Assembly: GCA_002742845.1 (NCBI GenBank)
Contig: DLUH01000005.1
Coordinates: forward strand, 682,553-746,552
Direction of reading: 5' to 3'
Length of the DNA stretch: 64,000 bases
DNA from: Sulfurovum sp. UBA12169
GTDB taxonomy: Bacteria; Campylobacterota; Campylobacteria; Campylobacterales; Sulfurovaceae
Numbering within the stretch: position 1 is the stretch's first letter; each line of letters starts with the position of its first letter. Of this stretch, positions 19,359 to 28,628 are shown piece after piece. The notes beneath the pieces were generated by a model. That model searched no databases, was not told where the DNA came from, and worked only from the letters and a program-made list of their open reading frames with translations. The translations under genes were made by a program, and so were the position numbers.

Positions 19359-19380
19359 TTCAGGAGGGTATCCTCCTGAA
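19359..19380 (+). terminator. Hairpin after bamA
   Basis: TTCAGGAGG and CCTCCTGAA form a perfect 9-bp stem with loop GTAT, 24 bases after the bamA stop. It is not followed by a T-run on either strand, so it may be a processing or stability element and not a classical intrinsic terminator. Confidence 0.5.
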
Positions 19381-19401
19381 ATAAAAAATAGTGCCCTAAC
19401 C

Positions 19402-19424
19402 TTAGGCTTAATTTAGAGCCTAAA
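19402..19424 (+). repeat. Second hairpin in the bamA-ppx intergenic region
   Basis: TTAGGCT and AGCCTAA form a 7-bp stem with an 8-base loop, followed by a short A-rich then T-rich run. It could end transcription from either side. Confidence 0.4.
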
Positions 19425-19500
19425 AAATTTATGTATTTATTAAATCCTCAATTGTAAAATACTTCTGCAAAATACCTCAAGAATTTGCAATTTTAAGTGC

Positions 19501-19530
19501 GGCAAACAAAGCGTATATTACGCGTTTGCC
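19501..19530 (-). terminator. Hairpin after the ppx/gppA gene
   Basis: GGCAAAC pairs with GTTTGCC, and inside it GCGTA pairs with TACGC, with a three-base AAA bulge. It sits 35 bases beyond the minus-strand gene stop. No T-run follows on the minus strand, so termination is plausible but unproven. Confidence 0.4.
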
Positions 19531-19564
19531 TGTCGCGGATTTACCTCTAAAACAAAAATAATTT

Positions 19565-21091
19565 TTAGACTATATTAAGTGCTTTATTTTTTGGTATATG
19601 ATCCTCGTCTTTGACAATAATGGCAAAAGGTACAGGTTTCTCTAACGCTTTAATTTTTTCTTTGGCCAGATAGAGCGGCTTATCCGAGGCGATTGTGAGC
19701 ACTTTGTTGGCATAATGAAATTCTATAGCCGCATCGTTAGAGGCTTCATGCAAGAGTATCGTTAGCGTATAGATAAAACTCAGCCAAAGCAGGGTCTCTT
19801 TGGAAGGAAGCAGCATTTTAAAATCCTGATAAAGAGGCTTAAGGAGCAGCTCTTTGCCGTGCATACGCAACAACAGTGAGATAAGTGTTATTTGTTCGTG
19901 TGTAAAACAATAGCTTAATTCTTGCATGGCGATATAAAAAGCATGCTGATGGGATTTGTATATCGTAAGTGTATTTCCTATACTTGAAAGCTCAAGTGCA
20001 TAAAGCAGTTCAGTGAGATGATTATCGTTTTGATCAAAATTACTGTTGAGCGTATCGAAAAGTTTTGAGCCAAGCTTGAGAATGCTTTTCCTTTTTCTTG
20101 CTGATAGGACAAAAGGTTGAAATCTATCCAAAATAGATACGATACTTGGGTTGAGTGTGCTTGGAAATTTAAAATGATCATTTTTTAGTAAATGTTCCAA
20201 GAAAACCCCTTCTCTGACACCTACGCCGCTGGATATGACAGAATTTGCCTCGATAGCGTAAAGAATTTCCTTAAATATCAGGGTGCCTTCCCTGATGGTG
20301 TCATACCGATTTTTGTCAAGCATAAAACGTTTAAGATTTTTGGCGCTGCTTAGAGGAATCGCTTCAAGGTAAGTACGATGATCATCAACAGCATAGGTGA
20401 AGGCATGCAGTTTATCCAATGGATGAGAGGATCGTTTCATGATCGCTTTGCTTAATGTCCTGGCTGTTCCTCCTATGCCTATGGCAAAAGCATGCTTAAA
20501 ATGTTTAGGAAGTTTTTGCAACTCTTTTTGTATGTATTCTTTTGCTTGCTGATTGATGATTTCTGCGGGTATTGGTTTGTCAAAAAAAAGTTCTTTTAGC
20601 CTCACGGTACCCAAATTCAATGAATAGGTATCGAGAATTTTTCCTTCTTTTATCAAAGCCATATCGGATGAGCCTCCGCCTATATCTATAGTGATTCCTT
20701 CCTGCAGAGGAAGCAGATTGCTCGCGGCTATAGCACCGTATTGTGCCTCTTTTTTCCCGTCTATAATTTTTATAGAAAGTCCCAGCTCTTTTTTAATCCA
20801 CGAGATAAATAGGTTTCCGTTAGGGGCGTCCCTGATTGCAGAAGTGGCAACGCAGACTATTTTGTGAGTTTGGTATTTTTGGACAGTATTGAGAAAAGAT
20901 TTTAAAGCCAGATAGGCCCTTTTGAGACCTATGGGTTGAAGAAATCCCTCTTTTTCATAGGCTCCTTCGCCTATGCGAACTTTGGATTTCTGTTCACAAA
21001 CGATAAAGAAACCGTAACGGCTTGTTCTTTCAAAAATAACAAGCCTTGCAGAATTTGAACCGATATCTATAATTGCGGTTCGTTTTGCCAT
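19565..21091 (-). CDS. ppx: Exopolyphosphatase / pppGpp phosphohydrolase (Ppx/GppA)
   Basis: 508 residues of the ASKHA fold. The phosphate-binding loops are DIGSNSARLVIFE (about 6-18) and IDIGGGSSDMAL (about 138-149), with a GIGGTARTL segment near 206. An HD-like C-terminal domain (about 310-508) is present as in long-type Ppx/GppA. It degrades polyphosphate and/or pppGpp; sequence alone does not separate the two activities. It lies 8 bases downstream of the ferredoxin gene and is probably co-transcribed with it. Confidence 0.88.
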   Translation of the reverse strand: MAKRTAIIDIGSNSARLVIFERTSRYGFFIVCEQKSKVRIGEGAYEKEGFLQPIGLKRAYLALKSFLNTVQKYQTHKIVCVATSAIRDAPNGNLFISWIKKELGLSIKIIDGKKEAQYGAIAASNLLPLQEGITIDIGGGSSDMALIKEGKILDTYSLNLGTVRLKELFFDKPIPAEIINQQAKEYIQKELQKLPKHFKHAFAIGIGGTARTLSKAIMKRSSHPLDKLHAFTYAVDDHRTYLEAIPLSSAKNLKRFMLDKNRYDTIREGTLIFKEILYAIEANSVISSGVGVREGVFLEHLLKNDHFKFPSTLNPSIVSILDRFQPFVLSARKRKSILKLGSKLFDTLNSNFDQNDNHLTELLYALELSSIGNTLTIYKSHQHAFYIAMQELSYCFTHEQITLISLLLRMHGKELLLKPLYQDFKMLLPSKETLLWLSFIYTLTILLHEASNDAAIEFHYANKVLTIASDKPLYLAKEKIKALEKPVPFAIIVKDEDHIPKNKALNIV

Positions 21092-21099
21092 ACTGTTTG

Positions 21100-21351
21100 T
21101 TAATCTTCTTCTTGAAGCTGACGGAACTTAAACATAAGCTCTTCAACGCTCTCAACATTGTCCGGATCGGGAACAATACAATCCACAGGGCAAACCCCGA
21201 TACATTGAGGTTCGTCAAAATGCCCTACGCATTCTGTGCACCGGTCAGGGTCTATAATATAAATAGGATCATTCTCTTCAATTGCTTCATTGGGACACTC
21301 TTCCCTGCACGCATCGCATGCTATACATTCATCTGTTATTATCAGTGCCAT
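21100..21351 (-). CDS. 2[4Fe-4S] ferredoxin, YfhL-like
   Basis: 83 residues with two cluster motifs. The first is CIACDACREECP. The second, CTECVGHFDEPQCIGVCP, carries the longer spacing typical of the Allochromatium/YfhL ferredoxin type. It is a low-potential electron carrier in the cytoplasm. It has a good RBS (AGAGGA) and precedes ppx in a two-gene unit. Confidence 0.93.
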   Translation of the reverse strand: MALIITDECIACDACREECPNEAIEENDPIYIIDPDRCTECVGHFDEPQCIGVCPVDCIVPDPDNVESVEELMFKFRQLQEED

Positions 21352-21501
21352 TTTTTCCTCTGTTTTGATATTATTTATAGGAGTTATAACCGAAGAAAGC
21401 TTATGCTTTATTTAAAATATGATTTTGTATCTTTATATTGAAGGGAGTGTTGAAAATACTATAGAATATCGTGGCAGCAAAGACCACAATATTATCTTGG
21501 A

Positions 21502-22176
21502 TTAGGATATTTTTTTTGGAAAACAAAATCTATAACCGCGTCTTCTGACAGTTTCTATCGTCGTGATGTCTAAAGGCTTATCCATTTTCTGACGAATTTG
21601 GTTAATGGCCACTTCGATTACATTGGGTGTCACCAATTCAGGTTCTTCCCAAATGGCATCCAAAAGTTGCTCCTTGGAAACGATTTGATCTTTATGCATC
21701 GCCAGGTGTGTCAATACCTCAAACGGTTTACCTTTCAGCTCGATTTCATTTCCCTGATAAATAATTTTTTCTTCTTCGGGATTGATGATAAGATCTTCAA
21801 TCTCAATAATATTTGAAGCCCCAAAACGTAATTTGGCTTCGATGCGGACAAATAAAATATCGAAATCAAGAGGTTTTCGTATAAAATCATCTGCACCCAG
21901 CTTGAGCGCTTTGATCTCGCTTTCTTTGTCTTTCTGTCCGGAAATAACAATAACAGATGATTTGTGAGAATTGCTTTTGATATCTTGAATAATATTCAAA
22001 CGTGTTGTATCGGGACCTTCCCAACTCAAGAGTACAAGATCATAATTTCTGATATCAATATAATACCGCCCGTCTTCTAGATTTTCGGCAATATCATTTT
22101 GATATCCATGCTCTGTCAGCTTTTCTGAAAGCGTTTTACTTAAGGCCACTTCATCTTCAATAATCAATACCCTCAT
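21502..22176 (-). CDS. hsrA: Orphan OmpR-type response regulator HsrA-like
   Basis: 224 residues: receiver domain (1-118) and winged-helix DNA-binding domain (about 122-220, ending TIETVRRRGYRFCFPKK). The acidic pocket EDE is present, but the expected phospho-acceptor at residue 51 is Ser (DLVLLSWEGPD). That matches HsrA/HP1043 of Helicobacter and its Campylobacter orthologue, which are essential, act without phosphorylation and have no cognate kinase. None is found here either. It stands alone in its transcription unit. Confidence 0.85.
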   Translation of the reverse strand: MRVLIIEDEVALSKTLSEKLTEHGYQNDIAENLEDGRYYIDIRNYDLVLLSWEGPDTTRLNIIQDIKSNSHKSSVIVISGQKDKESEIKALKLGADDFIRKPLDFDILFVRIEAKLRFGASNIIEIEDLIINPEEEKIIYQGNEIELKGKPFEVLTHLAMHKDQIVSKEQLLDAIWEEPELVTPNVIEVAINQIRQKMDKPLDITTIETVRRRGYRFCFPKKIS

Positions 22177-22260
22177 TTCACAAAGCCCTTCTATTTTTAA
22201 GATTTATTTAATAATTATAACATAGAAAGCAGAGTTTCTAAAAATTTTTTTAAAAAATTA

Positions 22261-22599
22261 TTATTGTTCGGGAAGAAAAGACCAGTATTCACTTAAAGCA
22301 ACGCTGCATTTTGGCAAAATATCCGGTTTTGAAATTTTCAATGAAAGCGTTTGAATATGAGGATAAGCGGAAGAGAGTATGTTTTTAATGCCAAATAGAG
22401 CCTCCTCAAGAAGCGTGTAGCGTTTTTCTTTGAGTTCTTTTTCGATAAGAAAAACCATATCGGCATAGTCGATAAAGTTTTCATTTTCATACAGATAGGA
22501 AGCCTCCAAATCAATACGTACACGCTGAGACCTATCTCTCTCAAAGTCCAGCAAACCTATAATCACATCGAGCATCAATGCTTCTATATGAATCGTCAC
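22261..22599 (-). CDS. folB: Dihydroneopterin aldolase FolB
   Basis: 112 residues of the small FolB/FolX tunnelling fold (IEALMLDVIIGLLDFERDRSQRVRIDLEA at the N-terminus, SLKISKPDILP near the C-terminus). It acts in folate biosynthesis. It starts at GTG two bases after the plsY stop, so the pair is co-translated. Confidence 0.85.
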   Translation of the reverse strand: MTIHIEALMLDVIIGLLDFERDRSQRVRIDLEASYLYENENFIDYADMVFLIEKELKEKRYTLLEEALFGIKNILSSAYPHIQTLSLKISKPDILPKCSVALSEYWSFLPEQ

Positions 22600-22601
22600 G
22601 G

Positions 22602-23228
22602 CTAAATTTTCCCCTCTTCTTTTTTAATCAATCTTATGATGTTGGGTATATGTTTGTAAAAAATAATAAGTGCAATGATCCAAATGGGGGCATGCGACTC
22701 TATGCCCGGTACTTGAGGATAAAGCAAGTAAGAAGCAATGATAAATGAAACAAGACCAATTAAGGAAGAGAGAGAAGAAATCTTCAGTCCTTGACTTGCG
22801 ATAAACCATATAGCTATGGCAATAAGTGCAGGTATGGGCATCATCACAAGCAGCACCCCAAATCCTGTAGCAACACCTTTACCTCCTTCAAAATTCAAAA
22901 AGACGGAAAAGCAATGGCCCGCAACACTCAGTACCGCAATGGTCCAAAGTACGCTTTCGGGTGCTTTTAGCACCATGGCAACAAGTATGACTGCAACACC
23001 CTTGATTGCATCTAAAAAAAGTGTTGCTGCGCCTAGCTTTTTGGCCAAAACAGGGTTTTTTTCTTTAACAACACGAAGGACATTGGTTGCACCGATATTG
23101 CCGCTTCCCGCATTTTTGATATCAACCCCGGCGAACTTTTTGGCCAAAAGATACCCAAAAGGTACACCTGAGATCAGATAAGCCGCAAGATAAAGTAAAA
23201 TGTTTTGATTAAGTAGGATATCCATCAT
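22602..23228 (-). CDS. plsY: Acyl-phosphate glycerol-3-phosphate acyltransferase PlsY
   Basis: 208 residues with five membrane helices and the three PlsY motifs: SGVPFGYLLAK (about 20-30), GSGNIGATNVLR (about 41-52) and FEGGKGVATGFG (about 113-124). It makes lysophosphatidic acid at the cytoplasmic membrane. It is divergent from nadA. Confidence 0.93.
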   Translation of the reverse strand: MMDILLNQNILLYLAAYLISGVPFGYLLAKKFAGVDIKNAGSGNIGATNVLRVVKEKNPVLAKKLGAATLFLDAIKGVAVILVAMVLKAPESVLWTIAVLSVAGHCFSVFLNFEGGKGVATGFGVLLVMMPIPALIAIAIWFIASQGLKISSLSSLIGLVSFIIASYLLYPQVPGIESHAPIWIIALIIFYKHIPNIIRLIKKEEGKI

Positions 23229-23424
23229 TGTTCCATTATTTTAAATTTATAAGAAATATGCAATTTTAACTGAATTTTGATAAAATAGCCAGATTGTAAG
23301 AGTTCAAAACAGCTTAGAGCGTTTTGTGGTGTAGATCTATTGCTTTGGCTTTAAAGTAACAAAGCGGTCAATAAAGAATCTTCCGAAACGGCTTAAGATG
23401 ACTAAAAATGAGGGTAAATAAATT
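23229..23424 (+). other. plsY-nadA divergent intergenic region
   Basis: 196 bases without a gene. A possible nadA -10 (TAAAAT, 23281-23286) follows an AT-rich stretch. No operator, terminator or riboswitch was recognised. Confidence 0.4.
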
Positions 23425-24420
23425 ATGAATATAGACTACAAGGCTGAAATACAAAGACTGAAAAAAGAGCTTGACGTAACAGTGGTAGCCCACTATTATC
23501 AGCGCGATGAGGTTTTTGAAGTAGCTGATATTACCGGAGACAGTTTAGAGCTGGCTCGCAAGTGTAAAGCTGACAGCAATACCTGGGTGGTCTTTTGCGG
23601 CGTTGGATTTATGGGACAAAGCGTTAAGATTATCGCGCCTGAAAAACGTGTTTTGATGCCCAAGCTTGCCTGTTGTGCGATGGCGCGTATGATTGATAGC
23701 AGTTATTTTGACGACAGCGTCAAATATATGACAGACAGAGGAGTAGCCAAAGAGGATATTTTGCCTATTACCTACATCAACTCGGATGCTTCGGTCAAGG
23801 CCAAAGTGGGTGAAATGGGAGGAATGGTGTGCACATCGTCAAATGCCTTTAAGATTATTGAAAAGGGGCTGGCAAGCGGGAAAAAAATCCTTTTTGTTCC
23901 TGATCGATGTTTGGGACAAAATTTTGCAATACAAATGGGACTCAAATCCTGTGTCATTGGCGAAGGAGAATGTGATCCTAAAAAAGCAGATATTATTTGT
24001 TTTAACGGTTTTTGCTCTGTGCACCAGCTTTTTACTGTAGATGATATTGTGTTTTACAGAAGCAGGTACCCCGATATCAAGATAGCCGTACATCCCGAGT
24101 GTGATCCCAAAGTGGTATTGGCTGCAGATTTTTCCGGCTCAACATCACAATTGATCAAATATGTCAATGAGCTTGATCCGGAGCAAAAAGTGGCGGTTGG
24201 AACAGAATACAATTTGGTAAATCGAATGAGAAAGAAAAATACTTATGTTCTTTCTTCTACAAAGCCTGAATGTCCCACGATGAACGAAACAACACTTGAA
24301 GATCTTTATAGAACATTGAAGTCTATCGAAGACGATAAGCCGATCAATGAAGTTATTGTAGACCCTGATATCGCAAAATATGCCAATTTGGCTCTTGAGC
24401 GAATGCTGGCAGTAGAGTAA
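23425..24420 (+). CDS. nadA: Quinolinate synthase NadA
   Basis: 331 residues; condenses iminoaspartate with DHAP using a [4Fe-4S] cluster. Cluster cysteines are expected in CCAMARM (about 87), ECDPKKAD/GFCSVHQLF (about 185-200) and KPECPTMNETT (about 285); HPECDPKVV and GTEYNLVNRM are also present. It is followed four bases later by nadC, giving two consecutive steps of NAD synthesis. Confidence 0.95.
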   Translation: MNIDYKAEIQRLKKELDVTVVAHYYQRDEVFEVADITGDSLELARKCKADSNTWVVFCGVGFMGQSVKIIAPEKRVLMPKLACCAMARMIDSSYFDDSVKYMTDRGVAKEDILPITYINSDASVKAKVGEMGGMVCTSSNAFKIIEKGLASGKKILFVPDRCLGQNFAIQMGLKSCVIGEGECDPKKADIICFNGFCSVHQLFTVDDIVFYRSRYPDIKIAVHPECDPKVVLAADFSGSTSQLIKYVNELDPEQKVAVGTEYNLVNRMRKKNTYVLSSTKPECPTMNETTLEDLYRTLKSIEDDKPINEVIVDPDIAKYANLALERMLAVE

Positions 24421-24424
24421 TCCT

Positions 24425-25243
24425 ATGATAAAAGATAAATTTATAGAAGCAATCGTGGCTGAGGATGTTGGAAGAGGGGATCTTTTTTCTCGTATCGGCC
24501 ACAACAAACAGATACGTGCTTATATTCTTGCCAAGAGCGAAGGGGTTTTTTCCGGAAGGGAGTATCTTGAGGTATTCAGTAAAAAATACGATTTAAAGAT
24601 GGAGTGGCATACAGATGATGGCAAGCCGTTTAAAAAAAGGGATATTCTTCTTTATCTTGAGGGGGACTCCAAAACATTGCTTTCGCTGGAGCGGTCTATT
24701 TTGAATATCGCATTGCACGCAAGCTCTATAGCAACGCTTACGTCTTTGTATGTAGCTAAAATCAAAGAAACGGGCGTTAAACTTTTAGATACGCGTAAAA
24801 CCCGCCCGATGTTGCGTGATTTTGAAAAATATGCCGTACGTTGCGGAGGCGGCGTCAATCATCGAATGGGACTGGATGACTGTTTGATGCTCAAAGACAC
24901 CCATTTGAAAACGATTGAGAATTTGGATATTTTTATGCAAGAGGTGCGTCAAAAAATTCCCTTTACTTCAAAAATAGAGATAGAATCTGAGAGTGTCGAG
25001 ATGGCAAAAAAGGCGATGAAAGCAGGCGCTGATATTGTAATGTGCGATAATATGTCCTTAAAAGAGATCAAAGAGGTAGTGTCTTATCGAAACAGCCATT
25101 ATCCTCATATACTGCTTGAGGCGAGCGGGAATGTGACGCTTGATACGATCAAAGAGATAGCGCTGACAGGTGTGGATGCTATAAGTTCCGGAAGCGTTAT
25201 CCATCAGGCAAACTGGATTGATTTGTCCATGAAAGTAGAATAG
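24425..25243 (+). CDS. nadC: Nicotinate-nucleotide pyrophosphorylase NadC
   Basis: 272 residues. The catalytic block LLDTRKTRPMLRDFEKYAV and the PRPP-binding CGGGVNHRMGLDD (about 120-153) are intact, as is LLEASGNVTLDTI near the C-terminus. It converts quinolinate to NaMN. It is part of nadA-nadC, and its stop overlaps the next start (TAGTG). Confidence 0.95.
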   Translation: MIKDKFIEAIVAEDVGRGDLFSRIGHNKQIRAYILAKSEGVFSGREYLEVFSKKYDLKMEWHTDDGKPFKKRDILLYLEGDSKTLLSLERSILNIALHASSIATLTSLYVAKIKETGVKLLDTRKTRPMLRDFEKYAVRCGGGVNHRMGLDDCLMLKDTHLKTIENLDIFMQEVRQKIPFTSKIEIESESVEMAKKAMKAGADIVMCDNMSLKEIKEVVSYRNSHYPHILLEASGNVTLDTIKEIALTGVDAISSGSVIHQANWIDLSMKVE

Positions 25244-26235
25244 TGAACGATCAAGATTTTCAAGATGCCGTAAAAAAGCTGAAATATCTTATCGACAATG
25301 CTTCTGCGATTACTATTTTGTCGCATATCAATCCTGATCCTGATGCTTTGGGTACAGCATTGGGAATATATGCCTTGCTGCGTCAAGATAAAAACAAAAA
25401 AATAGAAGTAGTAAATGCATCAAAAGAGCTGCCGCGTTTTCTTGATTTTTTACCCTATTTTAACCATATTAAACATAAAATGGATTATAATAAAAGTTTG
25501 GTGATCTCATGTGATTGCGGAAATGCAGACAGGCTTGGATTTGATGTTGGCGGGAGAGAAATACTTAACATAGACCATCATTATAGCAATACGCACTATG
25601 GAAGTGTTAATATAGTAATCCCTGAATATGCTTCAAGTTCGCAGGTGGCGTATGAGATATTTAAAACATACCGCACTATCATCCCTGAGGCCGCTACATG
25701 TTTTTATGCGGCATTGCTTTCAGATACACGATATTTTACAACAAGCAGTGTGAACCACAAAGTATTTGATGTGGCAAGCGAGTTGATCAAGGCAGGAGCT
25801 TGTGCTGCGGATATCTCTTCTCATTTTACACAGAGACGCCCATTGGCTTCTTTGCGTATTTTACAGAGAGCTCTGGATAGTCTGACATTATACCAAAATG
25901 CAACTATCGCATGCATGACGATCACTCAAGATGAGGTATATGCTTCAGGTGCAACGATGCCCGATATGGATGGAGTGGTTGATTATGCAAGATCTTTGGC
26001 GACTGTTGAGATAGCGATATGTGCAATACAGACAGAGGACAGTATTCGGATCTCTTTGCGCAGTAAAAATGCAGATGTTTCCAAGATCGCATTGGCGTTT
26101 GGCGGAGGCGGGCATAAATTGGCTGCAGGATTTACGCTTAAGCAAAGCGGATTACAGCAAGCCGTAAATGCAATTTTAGAAAAAATAAAAATATTAGGAC
26201 TAACAGATGAGAAAAGCAGCCAAAAGGACAAATAA
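25243..26235 (+). CDS. DHH-family phosphoesterase (NrnA-like)
   Basis: 330 residues with the DHH motif set: HINPDPDALGTALG (about 27-40), CDCGNADRLG, NIDHHYSN (about 108-115), SDTRYF, and the DHHA1 glycine motif GGGHKLAAGF near the C-terminus. NrnA-type enzymes degrade nano-RNA, pApA/pGpG or pAp. It starts at GTG overlapping the nadC stop. Confidence 0.88.
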   Translation: MNDQDFQDAVKKLKYLIDNASAITILSHINPDPDALGTALGIYALLRQDKNKKIEVVNASKELPRFLDFLPYFNHIKHKMDYNKSLVISCDCGNADRLGFDVGGREILNIDHHYSNTHYGSVNIVIPEYASSSQVAYEIFKTYRTIIPEAATCFYAALLSDTRYFTTSSVNHKVFDVASELIKAGACAADISSHFTQRRPLASLRILQRALDSLTLYQNATIACMTITQDEVYASGATMPDMDGVVDYARSLATVEIAICAIQTEDSIRISLRSKNADVSKIALAFGGGGHKLAAGFTLKQSGLQQAVNAILEKIKILGLTDEKSSQKDK

Positions 26236-27601
26236 AACAAGCGGTATAAAAATTATGGCAGGGTTATTGTTGGTGGCGGGAAGTATGGGCACAGGTTATA
26301 TATATACGGCGCCGCAATTTGAGCGCCAAGCCCCCCAGATAGAGATACAGGAAAATCTGTTTTGGAACCGAAAAAACCCTTTACAAATCAAATTGACCGA
26401 TAATGTTGCCTTAAAAGATTTTGAACTTATTCTAAACGACGGCAAAACAAGTCTTATTGTAGGCAAAGGGGAATTTGGCGAAGCGACGAATGAGCAGATT
26501 TTACAAGTTGGTTATCCAAAAAGCAACACGCTTGATTCCAAAGCAACACGCTTAAAGCTTCAAATTTCTGTCAATGATGACAGTTTATGGAATTTTTTAA
26601 AAGGAAATCACGCACAAAAAACGATTGATATCCATATAGACTATAAAAGCCCCGATGTAAATATATTAGCCAACACACGCACTATTACACAGGGAGGAAG
26701 TGCGTTGGTGGTTTTCCAGGCGGAAGATGAAAATCTAGATACGCTTCATATTAGGGCGGCAGGCGAGACTTTTAAGGCGGTGCCTTATAAAAAAGAGGGA
26801 TATTATGCTGCTTTGATCGCGTGGCCTTTTCTGTATCAAGACAATTTTAAAGCAGAAGTTGTTGCTACGGATCTGGCCGGCAACACACGCGTAGTTCATG
26901 TCCCATTGTATATCAAAACCCATCAATATAAGGTTTCGTGGATTCAGGCTACGGATAATTTTATTGATGGAAAGATTACAGATTTAATCTCAAGCGATCC
27001 CGAATATGCAGCCATAGAAGATAAATTAGAAAAATTTCGTGCAGTCAATGAAACTATGCGTTTGAAAAATGAAGATAAAATTCATACCTTGGGACGTAAA
27101 ATTTCAGATGCAATGATTCAAAATTGGCAAATTAAAAAGTTTTATCCTTTAAGAAACGGACAAAAAGTTGCCGGTTTTGGTGACACAAGACATTATTATT
27201 ACGACAATAAAGAACAGGAAGTATCACGCTCTTATCATTTGGGGCATGATTTTGCGAGTACAAAAATGGCAACAATCAAAACATCAAATCCCGGAGTAGT
27301 GGTTTATGCCGGAGATAACGGTATCTATGGCAATATGCCGATGATCGATCATGGTTTGGGGCTTTATACGCTTTATGGGCATTGCTCTCAAGTACTGGTT
27401 AAAGAAGGCGACAAGGTACAAGAAGGGCAGGATATTGGAAAAACCGGCACAACAGGATTGGCATTGGGAGATCACCTCCATTTTGGCGTTTTGGTACAGG
27501 GGGTGGAGGTGCAGCCTATGGAGTGGTATGATGCGAGTTGGATTAAAATTAATATCGATGATATTTTTAAAGCAGCAAACAAGATAATAGAGGGAAAATA
27601 A
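26207..27601 (+). CDS. Membrane-anchored M23 metallopeptidase
   Basis: 464 residues with one N-terminal membrane helix (about 16-34), a beta-rich middle part (about 40-240), a short helical stretch, and a C-terminal lysostaphin-type domain (about 320-440). The zinc ligands are in HLGHDFAS and in GDHLHFGV, with LYGH in between. It is a predicted periplasmic peptidoglycan endopeptidase. Helical members of this phylum use such enzymes (Csd proteins) for cell shape; membership of that group is not shown. The start lies inside the DHH gene. Confidence 0.88.
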   Translation: MRKAAKRTNKTSGIKIMAGLLLVAGSMGTGYIYTAPQFERQAPQIEIQENLFWNRKNPLQIKLTDNVALKDFELILNDGKTSLIVGKGEFGEATNEQILQVGYPKSNTLDSKATRLKLQISVNDDSLWNFLKGNHAQKTIDIHIDYKSPDVNILANTRTITQGGSALVVFQAEDENLDTLHIRAAGETFKAVPYKKEGYYAALIAWPFLYQDNFKAEVVATDLAGNTRVVHVPLYIKTHQYKVSWIQATDNFIDGKITDLISSDPEYAAIEDKLEKFRAVNETMRLKNEDKIHTLGRKISDAMIQNWQIKKFYPLRNGQKVAGFGDTRHYYYDNKEQEVSRSYHLGHDFASTKMATIKTSNPGVVVYAGDNGIYGNMPMIDHGLGLYTLYGHCSQVLVKEGDKVQEGQDIGKTGTTGLALGDHLHFGVLVQGVEVQPMEWYDASWIKINIDDIFKAANKIIEGK

Positions 27602-27660
27602 ATTTCACAACCAATTCACACAAACAATCTATACTTCCTTTAAAAAGAGAAAGATTATAC

Positions 27661-27666
27661 TATAAT
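27661..27666 (+). promoter_or_regulatory. Putative sigma-70 -10 box of lpxC
   Basis: TATAAT preceded by TTATAC in an AT-rich stretch, 58 bases upstream of lpxC. The -35 region is weak, as is common in Campylobacterota promoters. Confidence 0.45.
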
Positions 27667-27723
27667 TGCAGATTGGAAAAAGGGAGTGCTGTATGTATTG
27701 TTTTTGCATGAAAGGAAAAAGGT

Positions 27724-28608
27724 ATGCAACAAAGAACGATTAAAAAGCCTGTAGAAGTAATAGGCATCGGTTTACATAAAGGTGAGCCGGTCAGGCTTCG
27801 GCTTGAGCCTCTTGATGCAAATTCGGGTATTGTTTTTTATCGCGAAGATTTGGCAATAAGCATACCGCTTTGCCCTTCAAGTGTTATTGATACACGTATG
27901 GCTACGGTTATTGGAAACGAAAAGGGATTTATTTCCACTATCGAACATTTTTTATCAGCGGTTTATGCGTACGGTATCGATAATTTGCGGGTAATTGTAG
28001 ACGGAAATGAAATGCCCATTATGGACGGTTCTGCTATCTCTTTTTGTCTTTTATTGGATGAGGCGGGCATCCAGATGCAGGATGTGCCAAAAAAAATAAT
28101 TCGCGTCAAAGAGGTGATTGAGGCAAGAGAAGGTGACAAGTTTGTACGTCTTGTGCCGCATGAGTATGCAGTATTTGATTTTAGTATCAAATTTGATCAC
28201 CCTGCTATAGGAGAGCAAAGCGAATATTTTAAGTTTAGCACAAGCGGTTTTGTTGAAGAGATAGCCAGAGCTAGAACTTTTGGATTTGCCAAAGATATTC
28301 AGTACTTAAAAAGTCAAAATCTTGCATTGGGCGCAACTCTTCAAAATGCAATCGGGCTTGATGAATACAAAATCCTAAATCCGGAAGGTTTGCGTTTTGA
28401 TAATGAATTTGCCAGACACAAGATACTTGACGCGATGGGCGATATGATGGTTGCAGGACACAACATTTTGGCAAAATATGAATCTTTTGCCGGAAGTCAC
28501 AAGCTCAATTTTGAACTTACATCCAAGCTGCTTTCTGAGAGTAAAAATTATGAATTTGCAACAGTTGAAACGCTACAAAGCAAAGCATTTGCCAAAAGCT
28601 TTGCTTAA
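27724..28608 (+). CDS. lpxC: UDP-3-O-acyl-N-acetylglucosamine deacetylase LpxC
   Basis: 294 residues. The zinc ligands are in EHFLSAVYAYGIDN (about 77-90) and KILDAMGDM (about 235-243), with the opening GIGLHKGEPV. It catalyses the committed step of lipid A synthesis. The length and motifs are complete. Confidence 0.95.
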   Translation: MQQRTIKKPVEVIGIGLHKGEPVRLRLEPLDANSGIVFYREDLAISIPLCPSSVIDTRMATVIGNEKGFISTIEHFLSAVYAYGIDNLRVIVDGNEMPIMDGSAISFCLLLDEAGIQMQDVPKKIIRVKEVIEAREGDKFVRLVPHEYAVFDFSIKFDHPAIGEQSEYFKFSTSGFVEEIARARTFGFAKDIQYLKSQNLALGATLQNAIGLDEYKILNPEGLRFDNEFARHKILDAMGDMMVAGHNILAKYESFAGSHKLNFELTSKLLSESKNYEFATVETLQSKAFAKSFA

Positions 28609-28628
28609 GTATTTGTGAGATAAAAATT

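Noticed and set aside
19359-19380. Strong intrinsic terminator after bamA
   Set aside because: The stem is perfect but no T-run follows, so it is listed with only medium confidence.
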